DNA of 64,000 nucleotides, from the NCBI RefSeq assembly GCF_007830125.1, contig NZ_VLLG01000003.1:300247-364246 (forward strand), written 5' to 3'. Below the pieces are notes generated by a model. The model saw nothing but the letters and a program-made list of their open reading frames with translations. It was not told where the DNA came from and made no database searches. The translations under genes and the position numbers were made by a program. Positions 18,888 through 27,500 of this stretch are shown here, in pieces (position 1 is the stretch's first letter; each line of letters starts with the position of its first letter). This stretch comes from Chitinophaga japonensis. GTDB taxonomy: Bacteria; Bacteroidota; Bacteroidia; Chitinophagales; Chitinophagaceae.

Positions 18888-20186
18888 ATGCTGACCACCT
18901 TTATATATAATATAGCCATTCAGTTGTATAAAGCGGGCTTGACCATAGCGGCCGTTACCGGTAACCGTAAGGCCCGCCTGTGGCTGGATGGGCGGCGGCA
19001 ATGGGTCGGGAGAATGGAAAAGGACCTGGGCAAGGATAGTGGAACTCCGCTCATATGGGTGCACGCCGCCTCCCTGGGGGAGTTTGAGCAGGGCCGGCCG
19101 GTACTGGAAGCGCTCCGGAAGCAGCACCCCGGCTGCCGCTTGCTGCTGACTTTCTTTTCCCCCTCCGGCTACGAAGTAAGAAAGGACTATAAAGGCGTGG
19201 ATCACGTGTACTATTTGCCGTTAGACACCCGGGGGAATGCCCGCCGTTTCCTGCAGATCGCGCAGCCCAGGCTGGCCATTTTCATCAAGTACGAGTTCTG
19301 GTACCACTTTATGACAGCGCTGCACCGGCGGCAGGTGCCGGCCATCCTCATTTCCGGCATTTTCCGCGAGGGGCAGCCCTTTTTTAAATGGTACGGGGGG
19401 CTGTACCGCCGCCTGCTGCGGCAGCTCTCCCACATCTTTGTACAGAATGCGGGCTCCCTGGAAATGCTCCGGCAGATCGGGATCAACCATGTGTCGGTAG
19501 CTGGCGATACCCGTTTTGACCGGGTATGGGCGCTGCAGCAGGAGGCGGTGGAGCTGCCGCTGGTAAAGCGCTTCTGCGGCAAGGCGCAGGTAATAGTGGC
19601 CGGCAGCACCTGGGAGAGCGATGAAAGCGCCCTGTCTGCCTGGTGGGCAGGCCATTATGAGGCAAACCGGCGCCTGATCATCGCCCCGCATGAGATCAAT
19701 GCGCAGCATATCAGGCATTTACGGGAGCTGTTCCCCGGCGCGCTGTTGTATTCGGGGCTGGTATCCGGCGTACAGGCAGACGGCCTGCCGGATGTGGACG
19801 TGGAACATCCCGGGCAGGTGCTGATCATAGATAATATCGGTATGCTTTCCTCCCTGTACCGCTATGCCTGCGTAACCTATGTAGGCGGCGGGTTTGACAG
19901 CGGGGGCATACATAATGTGCTGGAACCGGCCACCTATGGCAAACCCGTGGTATTTGGCCCTGTGTACGATAAATATGCGGAAGCAGTGGAACTGCTGGCC
20001 GCTGGCGGCGCTTATACCGTGCCGCATGCGCCGGCGCTGGCGCAGCAAATGGAGCAGCTATTGCTGAATGACGAGCTTTGCACGCAAACGGGATACGAGG
20101 CCAGCCGCTATGTAGCGGAGAACAAGGGGGCCACCGATAAAATACTGGCGTATATTCAGGAAAAACGTTTTTTGACCAGCGTATAG
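18888..20186 (+). CDS. waaA: 3-deoxy-D-manno-octulosonic acid (Kdo) transferase
   Basis: Attaches Kdo to lipid A precursor at the inner face of the inner membrane. 432 residues from the ATG at 18888; a TTG at 18858 is in frame, but the promoter box lies between. An N-terminal membrane anchor (FIYNIAIQLYKAGLTIAAV) precedes two GT-B halves: WVHAASLGEFEQGRPVLEALR in the first (GT30 hallmark) and IAGSTWESDE-like VAGSTWESDESAL, then YVGGGFDSGGIHNVLEPATYGKPVVFGP, in the second. The 3' end overlaps the convergent hypothetical gene by 31 bases. Confidence 0.95.
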   Translation: MLTTFIYNIAIQLYKAGLTIAAVTGNRKARLWLDGRRQWVGRMEKDLGKDSGTPLIWVHAASLGEFEQGRPVLEALRKQHPGCRLLLTFFSPSGYEVRKDYKGVDHVYYLPLDTRGNARRFLQIAQPRLAIFIKYEFWYHFMTALHRRQVPAILISGIFREGQPFFKWYGGLYRRLLRQLSHIFVQNAGSLEMLRQIGINHVSVAGDTRFDRVWALQQEAVELPLVKRFCGKAQVIVAGSTWESDESALSAWWAGHYEANRRLIIAPHEINAQHIRHLRELFPGALLYSGLVSGVQADGLPDVDVEHPGQVLIIDNIGMLSSLYRYACVTYVGGGFDSGGIHNVLEPATYGKPVVFGPVYDKYAEAVELLAAGGAYTVPHAPALAQQMEQLLLNDELCTQTGYEASRYVAENKGATDKILAYIQEKRFLTSV

Positions 20187-21004
20187 AAATGCTGCACCAC
20201 GCGGGTGTCGTCCAGCCAGCCCTGCCGGATCTTCAGCTCCCGTTCTATCCAGTACTCCGCCTCCTGCAGGGAGCGGAACTCGTTGATGGTTTTGATGGAA
20301 CGTTCGTACATATCCACATCACCCCGGAACAGTTCCTGAATGAACTGGAACTTGTCGTTGATACCAATGGCCTGCTTCAGGTCCTTTACGGGCATTTCTC
20401 CCAGCCGGTCGCCTATTTCTGATTTGCTTTGCTTGAGCCGGTCGTTCAGGGAGGGCGTATGCTGTGCTACCAGCTCATTGATCTCCTTCCGTAAGCTATT
20501 GGTCTCTTTGGTTTTAGCCGCAGCAGGGGCCTGTTCTATGTCAAACAGGGTGGCGGCTGCGGCTGGTTTTTCCTGCACGGGCCGGGGCGCAGCGGCTGCG
20601 CTTTCTGTAACCGGGGGTGCAGGGGGAGGAGTGGCTGCCACCGGTTGGGGTGGTAACACCGGCTCCGGTATGGGCTCCGGCGCAGGCGCTATGGGTGGCT
20701 GCTGCCTTTCCGGCGCGGGGGCCACTGTTGCAATATCTTCGTGATGTGAATTCGTATATCCGTTATGATAAGCAGGCGCTGTAACGGCGGCCGCGGTAGC
20801 CGCTTGTGCCGGCTGCGAAGGCATGATCACCGCAATATGGCGCTGGGGCTGCCTTTCGGCCTGCTGCTCCTGCGTGCGTTGAAGAGTACGGGCATGCAAT
20901 ATCTCCGCCTGCAGCAGTTGCGCATAATAGGATATGGCCTGCAGGTCTGCGTTGGAGCTTTTTAACTCCTGCAATTTGTCAATTAATGCACTGATCTTTT
21001 CCAT
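20156..21004 (-). CDS. Hypothetical protein with proline/alanine-rich linker
   Basis: 282 residues, function unknown. Three parts can be seen: an N-terminal helical segment (about 1-60, MEKISALIDKLQELKSSN), a long low-complexity linker rich in Ala, Pro and Gln (about 65-165), and a charged helical C-terminal domain (about 170-282) that includes GEMPVKDLKQAIGINDKFQFIQELFRG-type sequence followed by YERSIKTINEFRS. The conserved C-terminal part is found, as far as I recall, as an uncharacterised Bacteroidota protein. No signal peptide or membrane helix. It overlaps waaA at the 3' end and is divergent from tdk. Confidence 0.75.
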   Translation of the reverse strand: MEKISALIDKLQELKSSNADLQAISYYAQLLQAEILHARTLQRTQEQQAERQPQRHIAVIMPSQPAQAATAAAVTAPAYHNGYTNSHHEDIATVAPAPERQQPPIAPAPEPIPEPVLPPQPVAATPPPAPPVTESAAAAPRPVQEKPAAAATLFDIEQAPAAAKTKETNSLRKEINELVAQHTPSLNDRLKQSKSEIGDRLGEMPVKDLKQAIGINDKFQFIQELFRGDVDMYERSIKTINEFRSLQEAEYWIERELKIRQGWLDDTRVVQHFYTLVKKRFS

Positions 21005-21117
21005 GCCTTAATAGAATTGAAGGTAATTCTCAACTTGTTAACGCAGTGTGAGAGAATTTATTTTCTTTGCATAAAGTTAGCGTTTTTCACGCATTTGCTA
21101 ATTTAAAACGGCATGAT

Positions 21118-21687
21118 ATGTTTATTGAACCTTCCCTTGCCGGGGAGCGCAGAGGGTGGATTGAGGTGATATGCGGCTCTATGTTTTCCGGTAAAACGGA
21201 GGAGCTGATACGCCGGCTGAAAAGAGCCAGGATTGCCAACCTGCGGATTGAGATATTTAAACCGGGTATAGATACCCGTTATGATGAGCAGGATATTGTG
21301 TCGCATGACGAGAATAAAGTAATGTCCACCCCAATTGACAATTCACAGCAGATCTTGTTGCTGGCCCAGGAAGTGGATGTAGTAGGTATAGACGAAGCAC
21401 AGTTCTTTGATGCGGAGCTGCCCTATGTATGCGACCAGTTGGCACTGCGGGGCATACGCGTGATCGTGGCCGGGCTGGATATGGATTATAAAGGCCGCCC
21501 CTTCGGCACCATGCCCAACCTGCTGGCCAAGGCGGACTATATCACAAAGCTGCACGCCATCTGTGTAAAGTGCGGCAACATTGCCAGTTTTTCTTACCGT
21601 AAAAACGCCAGCAGGGAAACCGTTTTACTGGGAGAGCAAAGCCTGTATGAGCCCCGGTGCAGACATTGTTATTACAGCGAGACCTGA
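21118..21687 (+). CDS. tdk: Thymidine kinase
   Basis: Phosphorylates thymidine in the salvage pathway. 189 residues from the ATG at 21118; the open frame begins at a TTG at 21067, but upstream residues are atypical. It has the P-loop [11 protein letters not shown], the Walker B-like DEAQFFD, the lasso region [12 protein letters not shown], and the four-cysteine zinc site (CVKCGN and CRHC). Type II (tetrameric) bacterial thymidine kinase. Confidence 0.96.
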   Translation: MFIEPSLAGERRGWIEVICGSMFSGKTEELIRRLKRARIANLRIEIFKPGIDTRYDEQDIVSHDENKVMSTPIDNSQQILLLAQEVDVVGIDEAQFFDAELPYVCDQLALRGIRVIVAGLDMDYKGRPFGTMPNLLAKADYITKLHAICVKCGNIASFSYRKNASRETVLLGEQSLYEPRCRHCYYSET

Positions 21688-21693
21688 CAGGTT

Positions 21694-22185
21694 TTAAAAC
21701 GCCTTCAGTTTTTCAGACTTTACCTTAAATGTAAATTTCTTCTGCGTGAGGTAGCTGAAGCATACCACGAAAAATGTGGTCAATATCTTCGAAATGGTGG
21801 GGTAAATGTGGAAGATCTCTACAAATACCTTCATGAACACATAGTTCAGTAAGATACAGGCGCTTACCAGCATAAAGTAGCGGAACAACTGGATGCGCCC
21901 CCGCAGGTTGGATTCGGAGAATACAATGTATTTGCTGAGCAGGAAACCTGTAGGGAAAGTGATGGCCAGGGCCATGAACAGGGCGGCGATGTGCGGTGTG
22001 ATGGTCAGGAAGGGCAGGTGCACCATCTGCTTGGCCAGCACGAAATTATACATAATGAAGTAGAGGAAGATATCCAGCAGGGTATTGCCGCCTCCGCAGG
22101 CGAGGTATCGGAACGTTTGCAGTGGCAGCAGCCTGGCAAACGGCCGGTAGAAGAAATCGATAAACTGCAGGATAAACCGTCTCAT
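21694..22185 (-). CDS. GtrA-family membrane protein
   Basis: 163 residues with four predicted membrane helices and the GtrA family layout, ending in a lysine-rich tail (YLTQKKFTFKVKSEKLK). GtrA-like proteins are thought to help move polyprenyl- or lipid-linked sugars across the membrane. No linked glycosyltransferase is adjacent, so the substrate is unknown. A second GtrA protein, shorter and in the sphingolipid operon, is at 56171. Convergent with tdk, with 6 bases between. Confidence 0.85.
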   Translation of the reverse strand: MRRFILQFIDFFYRPFARLLPLQTFRYLACGGGNTLLDIFLYFIMYNFVLAKQMVHLPFLTITPHIAALFMALAITFPTGFLLSKYIVFSESNLRGRIQLFRYFMLVSACILLNYVFMKVFVEIFHIYPTISKILTTFFVVCFSYLTQKKFTFKVKSEKLKAF

Positions 22186-22265
22186 ATTATATAATATCGC
22201 TTCATATTATAGAAATATCACAAATTTAGAACATTTTGCCTGAAAGAAAACCGCAGCGGGCCAAC

Positions 22266-23750
22266 TTATCGCAATGTTTTCCGTTTTTTCCACTGGCCGT
22301 TTACAGCAGGAGCAGGCGCAGGGCCTTGTACCTCCCGGTTCTCCTGCCATAGCTGCGCCGCCAATATAGCCGCAGCACGGGCAGCGGTGGCGTCCGGCTG
22401 CAGCAGCAGGGAAGGGACAAAATGCTTGCCAATAAAATGCGTATCAAATTTACCCTCAATAAAAGCCGGGTGCTGCAGGACCCAACTGCCAAAGGCCAGG
22501 GTGGTATGGATGCCTTTTACCTGGTATTCTTCAATGGCGCGCAGCAGTCGTAGGCGCGCCTCTTCCCGGTTGGCGCCCCAGGCAATCAGCTTGGAGATCA
22601 TGGAATCATAGTACACCGGTATTTCCATTCCCTGCTCATAGCCGTCGTCTACCCGCACCCCGTAGCCCTGCGGGCGGATATAAGTGGTCAGTGTGCCGGT
22701 GTCCGGCAGGAAATTGTTGGCCGGATCCTCCGCGCAGATGCGCAGCTCTATCGCATGCCCGTTGATATGCAGGCTGTCCTGGGTAAAGGACAGCTTTTCT
22801 CCCCGGGCTATCCGTATCTGTTCTTTCACCAGGTCCAGCCCCGTGATCATTTCTGTAACGGGGTGCTCCACCTGCAGGCGGGTGTTCATTTCCAGGAAAT
22901 AGAAGTTCAGCGCTTCGTCTACCAGGAACTCCACCGTACCGGCGCCATGGTAGCGGCAGGCACGGGCCACGTCCAGCGCACATTTGCCCATGGCGGCCCT
23001 GATGGCCGGCGTAAGGCAGGAGGAGGGCGCCTCTTCCACCAGCTTCTGGTGCCGGCGCTGTATGCTGCACTCCCGCTCAAACAGGTATACGTAGTTGCCG
23101 TGCTGGTCGCCCAGCACCTGTATCTCGATATGCCGGGGTGCGGCCACATATTTTTCTATAAATACCGCATCGTCACCAAAGGCGCTCATGGCCTCGCTTT
23201 TGGCCAGCCGGATCTGCTCGGGCAGCTCTGCCTCGTTGTTCACCACCCGCATGCCCTTGCCGCCGCCGCCCGCGGAGGCCTTGATGAGGATGGGAAACCC
23301 GGTTTTCTTTACCACCTCCTGTGCTTCCTCCAGGCTGCGCAGCGGCGATTCCGTGCCCGGCACCATGGGCACGCCGAATTTTTGCGCCGCCTGTTTGGCC
23401 GCCAGCTTGCTGCCCATCATCTCGATGGCGTTCGCATCCGGGCCTATGAAAATAAGGCCGGCCTCCGCTACGGCCCGCGCAAAACGGGCATTTTCGCTTA
23501 AGAAGCCATAGCCGGGGTGTATCGCATCTGCACCTGTTTGCCGGGCTACGGCAATGATCTTGTCGCCCAGTAAATAGGACTGGCCGGAAGGGGGCGGGCC
23601 TATACAAACGGCTTCATCGGCGTATTGCACAAAAGGCATGGTACGGTCCGCTTCGGAGTACACGGCTACGGTCTGAATACCCATTTCCCTGGCGGAGCGC
23701 ATTACCCGTAAGGCAATTTCCCCGCGATTGGCTACCAGTATTTTTTGCAT
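22266..23750 (-). CDS. accC: Biotin carboxylase subunit of an acyl-CoA carboxylase
   Basis: ATP-dependent carboxylation of biotin. 494 residues with the full ATP-grasp layout: MQKILVANRGEIALRVMR at the start, the glycine loop KASAGGGGKGMRVV, FIEKYVAAPRHIEIQVLGD, and EMNTRLQVEHPVTEMITGLDLV. It is about 45 residues longer than E. coli AccC, with a tail like that of propionyl/methylcrotonyl-CoA carboxylase subunits. No biotin carrier or carboxyltransferase gene adjoins it, so acetyl-CoA versus other acyl-CoA specificity is open. Confidence 0.92.
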   Translation of the reverse strand: MQKILVANRGEIALRVMRSAREMGIQTVAVYSEADRTMPFVQYADEAVCIGPPPSGQSYLLGDKIIAVARQTGADAIHPGYGFLSENARFARAVAEAGLIFIGPDANAIEMMGSKLAAKQAAQKFGVPMVPGTESPLRSLEEAQEVVKKTGFPILIKASAGGGGKGMRVVNNEAELPEQIRLAKSEAMSAFGDDAVFIEKYVAAPRHIEIQVLGDQHGNYVYLFERECSIQRRHQKLVEEAPSSCLTPAIRAAMGKCALDVARACRYHGAGTVEFLVDEALNFYFLEMNTRLQVEHPVTEMITGLDLVKEQIRIARGEKLSFTQDSLHINGHAIELRICAEDPANNFLPDTGTLTTYIRPQGYGVRVDDGYEQGMEIPVYYDSMISKLIAWGANREEARLRLLRAIEEYQVKGIHTTLAFGSWVLQHPAFIEGKFDTHFIGKHFVPSLLLQPDATAARAAAILAAQLWQENREVQGPAPAPAVNGQWKKRKTLR

Positions 23751-23792
23751 GCGGTTGCGATTGTTAAGGAGCGAAGATAGAGAAATGCTGAC

Positions 23793-23800
23793 TATCTTTG
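23793..23800 (+). promoter_or_regulatory. ccmB: -7 box of ccmB, implying a very short or absent leader
   Basis: TATCTTTG ends 6 bases before the ATG at 23807. On the opposite strand, TATCTTCG (23772-23779), one base from consensus, is a candidate box for the divergent biotin carboxylase gene. Confidence 0.55.
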
Positions 23801-23806
23801 CCCGGT

Positions 23807-24466
23807 ATGCCTGTCATTCATCAAACGCTTACCCTGGTAAAAAAGGACCTGGTGCTGGAACTGCGCCAGAAATACGCCTTCTACGGTATCCTGCTGTATA
23901 TCATTTCCACCGTATTTGTGATCAATATGATGATGGGCCAGCCGGAAGAAAAGGTGTGGAACGCCCTGTTCTGGGTGGTGCAGCTCTTTGTATCCGTGAA
24001 TGCCATTGCCAAAAGCTTTATCCAGGAAAGCCGGGGCCGGCTGCTGTATTTCTACTCCCTGGTGCATCCGCGCTGCTTTATCGCCGCCAAGCTGCTGTAT
24101 AACATCCTGTTAATGGGGCTGATGAGCGTCATTGCCCTGGTAAGCTGTATCATATTCCTGGGCAATCCCATCATTAATATCGGCTACTTTACAGGCGTGG
24201 TCATGCTGGGAGGGCTGAGCCTCTCCCTGCTGTTTACCATGCTGGCCGCCATTGCCGCCCAGGCCAACCAGAATGCCGCCCTGATGGCCATCATGGGCTT
24301 TCCCATCATGATGCCGCTGCTGATGCTGCTGGCCAACATCGCCCGTTCGGCCTTTGTGCCCGTTCTCCAGCCGGGATTGCCCAACATGTTCCTGCTGCTG
24401 GCCGGGATGGATGTGCTGATCATCGGCCTGGCCATGATCCTGTTCCCCTTTTTATGGAAAGATTAG
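23807..24466 (+). CDS. ccmB: Heme exporter subunit CcmB
   Basis: Inner-membrane permease of the CcmABCD cytochrome c maturation system. 219 residues from the ATG at 23807 (a TTG at 23798 is in frame but lies inside the -7 box). Six hydrophobic segments and the CcmB hallmarks VKKDLVLELRQKYAFYGILLY near the N-terminus and FIQESRGRLLYFYSLVHPR are visible. The ATPase CcmA is not found beside it. Followed by ccmC after 78 bases. Confidence 0.92.
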   Translation: MPVIHQTLTLVKKDLVLELRQKYAFYGILLYIISTVFVINMMMGQPEEKVWNALFWVVQLFVSVNAIAKSFIQESRGRLLYFYSLVHPRCFIAAKLLYNILLMGLMSVIALVSCIIFLGNPIINIGYFTGVVMLGGLSLSLLFTMLAAIAAQANQNAALMAIMGFPIMMPLLMLLANIARSAFVPVLQPGLPNMFLLLAGMDVLIIGLAMILFPFLWKD

Positions 24467-24490
24467 GGCGGCTGTAACCGGTTGTAATAT

Positions 24491-24521
24491 TTTGTGATTA
24501 GTGATAAAACCTGTAGGTTTG
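24491..24521 (+). promoter_or_regulatory. ccmC: Bacteroidota-type promoter upstream of ccmC
   Basis: TTTG at 24491-24494 and TAGGTTTG at 24514-24521 are separated by 19 bases, the classic arrangement. The ATG of ccmC lies 23 bases further on. This suggests ccmC can be transcribed independently of ccmB. Confidence 0.65.
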
Positions 24522-24544
24522 CCCCCAATATATAGCTGACAAAA

Positions 24545-25207
24545 ATGGCAAAACATTGGTGGAAAGCGCTGGCGGTACTCTTGCTTTTATACACGATCAT
24601 AGCCGGGTTCCTGGTAAAGATACCGGTCATAGAAAACAACGAGCAGTCAACGCGCAACCTCTTCTTTCACGTGCCGATGTGGATTAGCATGTACACGCTG
24701 TTCACCATTTCCGTAGTCAATTCCATCCTTTACCTGGGCAAATACGACCTGAGAAAAGACATCCTGGCCAGTTGCGCGGCCAATGTAGGCGTACTGTTTG
24801 GCGTGATGGGCTTTGTTACCGGTTCTGTGTGGGCCACCTACACCTGGGGCGGCACGCTCACTAGCGATCCCAAGCAGATATCCACGGCCGTGGCCTTGCT
24901 CATTTACCTGGCCTACCTGGTGCTGCGCATGTCTGTAACGGATATCGACAAGCGGGCCAGGGTGTCTGCCATCTATAACATCTTTGCTTTTGCCCTGTTA
25001 ATACCTTTAACGTATATCATTCCCCGCATGGTGGATTCCCTGCATCCCGGCAGCGCTACCAGCCCGGGTTTCCGGGGAAAGGACACCAGCGGCACGCTGA
25101 TGATGGTGTTCTATCCCGCATTTACCGGCTGGACATTGCTGGGCGTATGGATCTACACCTTGCGGGTACGCTATAAAAGACTAGAGCTAAAAAATATTTT
25201 TAAATGA
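24545..25207 (+). CDS. ccmC: Cytochrome c biogenesis protein CcmC
   Basis: 220 residues with six membrane segments and the heme-handling tryptophan-rich loop WATYTWGGTLTSDPKQ (a WWD-type domain). CcmC loads heme onto the CcmE chaperone at the outer face of the inner membrane. It follows ccmB, and its stop overlaps the ATG of the small ccmD-like gene (ATGA). Confidence 0.92.
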   Translation: MAKHWWKALAVLLLLYTIIAGFLVKIPVIENNEQSTRNLFFHVPMWISMYTLFTISVVNSILYLGKYDLRKDILASCAANVGVLFGVMGFVTGSVWATYTWGGTLTSDPKQISTAVALLIYLAYLVLRMSVTDIDKRARVSAIYNIFAFALLIPLTYIIPRMVDSLHPGSATSPGFRGKDTSGTLMMVFYPAFTGWTLLGVWIYTLRVRYKRLELKNIFK

Positions 25208-25443
25208 TCAACAGAGCGTCTTACTTTTTCCTTACCCTGGCTTTATTACTTCCCTCCCTGCTGGTGCAGGCGCAACAGCAGAACACGGAAACCGGTCCCG
25301 TAAATGAATTGCTGCGCAGCAATGGCAAAATTTATGTAGTAGTAACGGTGCTGACGATCATTTTTATTTGTATTGTGTTATACCTGGTCAGGCTGGATCG
25401 CAAGATCAGTAAGCTGGAACATCAACAACAGTCTAAACCATAA
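25204..25443 (+). CDS. CcmD-like small membrane protein
   Basis: 79 residues: a signal-like N-terminal hydrophobic stretch (FFLTLALLLPSLLVQAQ), one membrane helix (about 46-64, VVVTVLTIIFICIVLYLV), then a short charged tail (RLDRKISKLEHQ). Size, topology and the ATGA overlap with ccmC fit a CcmD role in holding the heme-export complex together, though CcmD proteins are too short and variable for a firm call. Confidence 0.7.
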   Translation: MINRASYFFLTLALLLPSLLVQAQQQNTETGPVNELLRSNGKIYVVVTVLTIIFICIVLYLVRLDRKISKLEHQQQSKP

Positions 25444-25472
25444 CCAGAACAATATCTCCAAAACAATTTTTT

Positions 25473-26891
25473 ATGTCGCAAGAACAGCATTATAGTTTCT
25501 TTGAAAGTGTAGAAAAAAGCTTTGACAAGGCTGCGCAGTTCACCAAATGGCAAAAAGGCATACTGGAGCAGATCAAAGCCTGCAACGCCGTATACCGCAT
25601 CAAATTCCCGGTAAGGGTAGACGACAGGATAGAGGTGATAGAAGCTTACCGGGTGCAGCACTCCCATCATAAACTGCCCTGTAAAGGCGGTATCCGCTTC
25701 AGCGAGGAAGTGAACCAGGATGAGGTGATGGCCCTGGCAGCGCTGATGACCTATAAATGCGCCATTGTAAACGTGCCGTTTGGTGGCGCCAAAGGCGGTA
25801 TCAAGATCAATCCCCGCAATTATTCCCCCTTTCAGTTGGAAAATATCACCCGCCGCTACACGGCCGAACTGGTGAGGAAGAACTTTATCGGTCCCGGCGT
25901 GGACGTGCCGGCGCCTGACTACGGCACCGGCGAGCGGGAAATGAGCTGGATACTGGATACCTACACCAGCCTCCGGCCCGGAGAGGTGGACGGCTATGGC
26001 TGCGTAACCGGTAAGCCGGTATCACAGGGCGGAGTGCGTGGTCGTAAGGAAGCCACCGGCCTGGGCGTGTTCTACGGCCTGCAGGAGCTGTGCAATATTA
26101 AGGAAGATATGCAGCGGATAGGCCTGGAGCCGGGCCTGGAAGGCAAGCGCATCATCGTGCAGGGCATGGGTAACGTAGGCTACCATGCCGCCAAATACTT
26201 CCATGCCGCCGGCGCCCACATAGTATGCCTGATTGAGTGGGACGGCGCCATCTACAATGAGAAAGGCATGGACCCCGACGCCGTGCTGAAACACCGGAAC
26301 GAAACCGGCTCTATCGTAGGCTTCCCCGGCGCTGTGAACCTGGAAAAGAATACGGACGGCCTGGAACTGGAATGCGACATCCTGATACCGGCCGCGCTGG
26401 AAAATGTGATCCACAAGGATAATGCGCCCAATATCAAGGCAAAGATCATAGGCGAAGCGGCCAACGGGCCCATTACCCCCGAGGCGGACACCATCCTGAA
26501 TAAAAAAGGCGTGATCGTGGTACCGGATATGTTCCTGAATGCCGGCGGCGTAACGGTTTCCTATTTTGAATGGTTAAAGAACCTGAGCCATGTGCGCTAC
26601 GGCCGCCTGGGCAAACGCTTTGACGAGAATATGAACATCCACATCCTGAGCACCATCGAGGACCTGACCGGAAAGAAAGTCTCCGAAAAGGAAAGGAAGT
26701 TTATCGCCCATGGTGCCGATGAAGTGGACCTCGTATACTCCGGCCTGGAAGAAACCATGCACGCCGCCCTGCATGAAGTGCGTGAAATAATGGTGACCAA
26801 CAGCAAGATCCATGATATGCGTACGGCCGCTTATGTATGCGCTATTGACAAAGTAGGCGCGGCATACGAGCAGTTGGGCATTTTCCCGTGA
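25473..26891 (+). CDS. Glutamate dehydrogenase family (Glu/Leu/Phe/Val) enzyme
   Basis: NAD(P)-dependent oxidative deamination of an amino acid, most likely glutamate. 472 residues. The substrate-binding domain contains KGGIRFSEEVNQDEVMALA, the catalytic lysine region PFGGAKGGIKINP, and GPGVDVPAPDYGTGEREMSWI; the Rossmann domain contains VQGMGNVGYHAAKYF and GEAANGPITPEAD. The C-terminal extension (YSGLEETMHAALHEVREI) is common in Bacteroidota members. Convergent with the HSDR_N gene, with a large AT-rich inverted repeat between. Confidence 0.93.
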   Translation: MSQEQHYSFFESVEKSFDKAAQFTKWQKGILEQIKACNAVYRIKFPVRVDDRIEVIEAYRVQHSHHKLPCKGGIRFSEEVNQDEVMALAALMTYKCAIVNVPFGGAKGGIKINPRNYSPFQLENITRRYTAELVRKNFIGPGVDVPAPDYGTGEREMSWILDTYTSLRPGEVDGYGCVTGKPVSQGGVRGRKEATGLGVFYGLQELCNIKEDMQRIGLEPGLEGKRIIVQGMGNVGYHAAKYFHAAGAHIVCLIEWDGAIYNEKGMDPDAVLKHRNETGSIVGFPGAVNLEKNTDGLELECDILIPAALENVIHKDNAPNIKAKIIGEAANGPITPEADTILNKKGVIVVPDMFLNAGGVTVSYFEWLKNLSHVRYGRLGKRFDENMNIHILSTIEDLTGKKVSEKERKFIAHGADEVDLVYSGLEETMHAALHEVREIMVTNSKIHDMRTAAYVCAIDKVGAAYEQLGIFP

Positions 26892-26895
26892 TAAA

Positions 26896-27000
26896 AAGTA
26901 AAAAATTAAAAATAAAAAAGCGGAAGGCAGCCTTTCAAAAGAAAGCGCTGCCTTTTTGTTGAAAGACAGCGCCACTATTTTTATTTTTAATTTTTTACTT
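26896..27000. repeat. 23-bp perfect AT-rich inverted repeat flanking a terminator hairpin
   Basis: The left arm (26896-26918, an A-rich sequence beginning AAGTAAAAAATT) is repeated exactly as its reverse complement at 26978-27000. The right arm includes the stop codon of the HSDR_N gene (26995-26997). Between the arms are GC-rich stems, including GCGCTG (26945-26950) with CAGCGC (26967-26972), whose core matches the hairpin at 9527-9561. It lies at a convergent gene end and can terminate both ways. Confidence 0.8.
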
Positions 27001-27441
27001 CCCGTAGGCCGGTATTTGTGCCGTAAATGCCCATTCCCCTTCCTCCGGCCGGTACAGGCAGCAGTAGGTGTTCACCCCGTTGGTGATCACCAGGTACACC
27101 GCCCGCAGCACCAGGTGGTAGCGGACGATCTGCTCCACGGTGAGCAGGCTGAGAGGCACGTTCATTTCCTTGCACTCCACGATCATCCAGGGCTGCATGC
27201 TGCGGTCGTATACCACGATATCGCAGCGTTTACGCAGTTCGCCCAAATGTATTTCCTTTTCAATACCGATCAGCGAAGCGGGATATTGCAGCCCCTTTAC
27301 CAGGTAGTTCAGGAAATTCTGCCGCACCCATTCTTCCGGCGTAAGCGTTACATACTTCTTCCGGTAACGGTCAAATATCAGCTCTTTGCTGCCTTCCCGT
27401 ACCATTTTAAAATCGGGCGCAGGAAACTCAATGGCGATCAT
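26995..27441 (-). CDS. Solo HSDR_N-type (type I restriction R-subunit N-terminal) protein
   Basis: 148 residues covering only the N-terminal nuclease-like domain of type I restriction R subunits. The PD-(D/E)xK-type core is visible: an Asp in RCDIVVYD, then the ExK in MIVECKEM. There is no helicase domain and no HsdM or HsdS nearby, so this is not a restriction system as it stands. Stand-alone copies are widespread in Bacteroidota and of unknown function. Divergent from amn. Confidence 0.85.
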   Translation of the reverse strand: MIAIEFPAPDFKMVREGSKELIFDRYRKKYVTLTPEEWVRQNFLNYLVKGLQYPASLIGIEKEIHLGELRKRCDIVVYDRSMQPWMIVECKEMNVPLSLLTVEQIVRYHLVLRAVYLVITNGVNTYCCLYRPEEGEWAFTAQIPAYGK

Positions 27442-27478
27442 GGCACAAAGCTAATGCAAAAATGTCGCGGGAATAACG

Positions 27479-27486
27479 TACATTTG
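27479..27486 (+). promoter_or_regulatory. amn: Candidate -7 box for AMP nucleosidase gene
   Basis: TACATTTG matches TAnnTTTG, 14 bases before the ATG at 27501. No clear upstream TTTG at the expected distance. Confidence 0.45.
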
Positions 27487-27500
27487 CGTGTCAAAAGGCT

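Noticed and set aside
26995..27441. A restriction-modification or defence island
   Set aside because: Only the HSDR_N domain is present; no methylase, specificity subunit, helicase or other defence gene is nearby.
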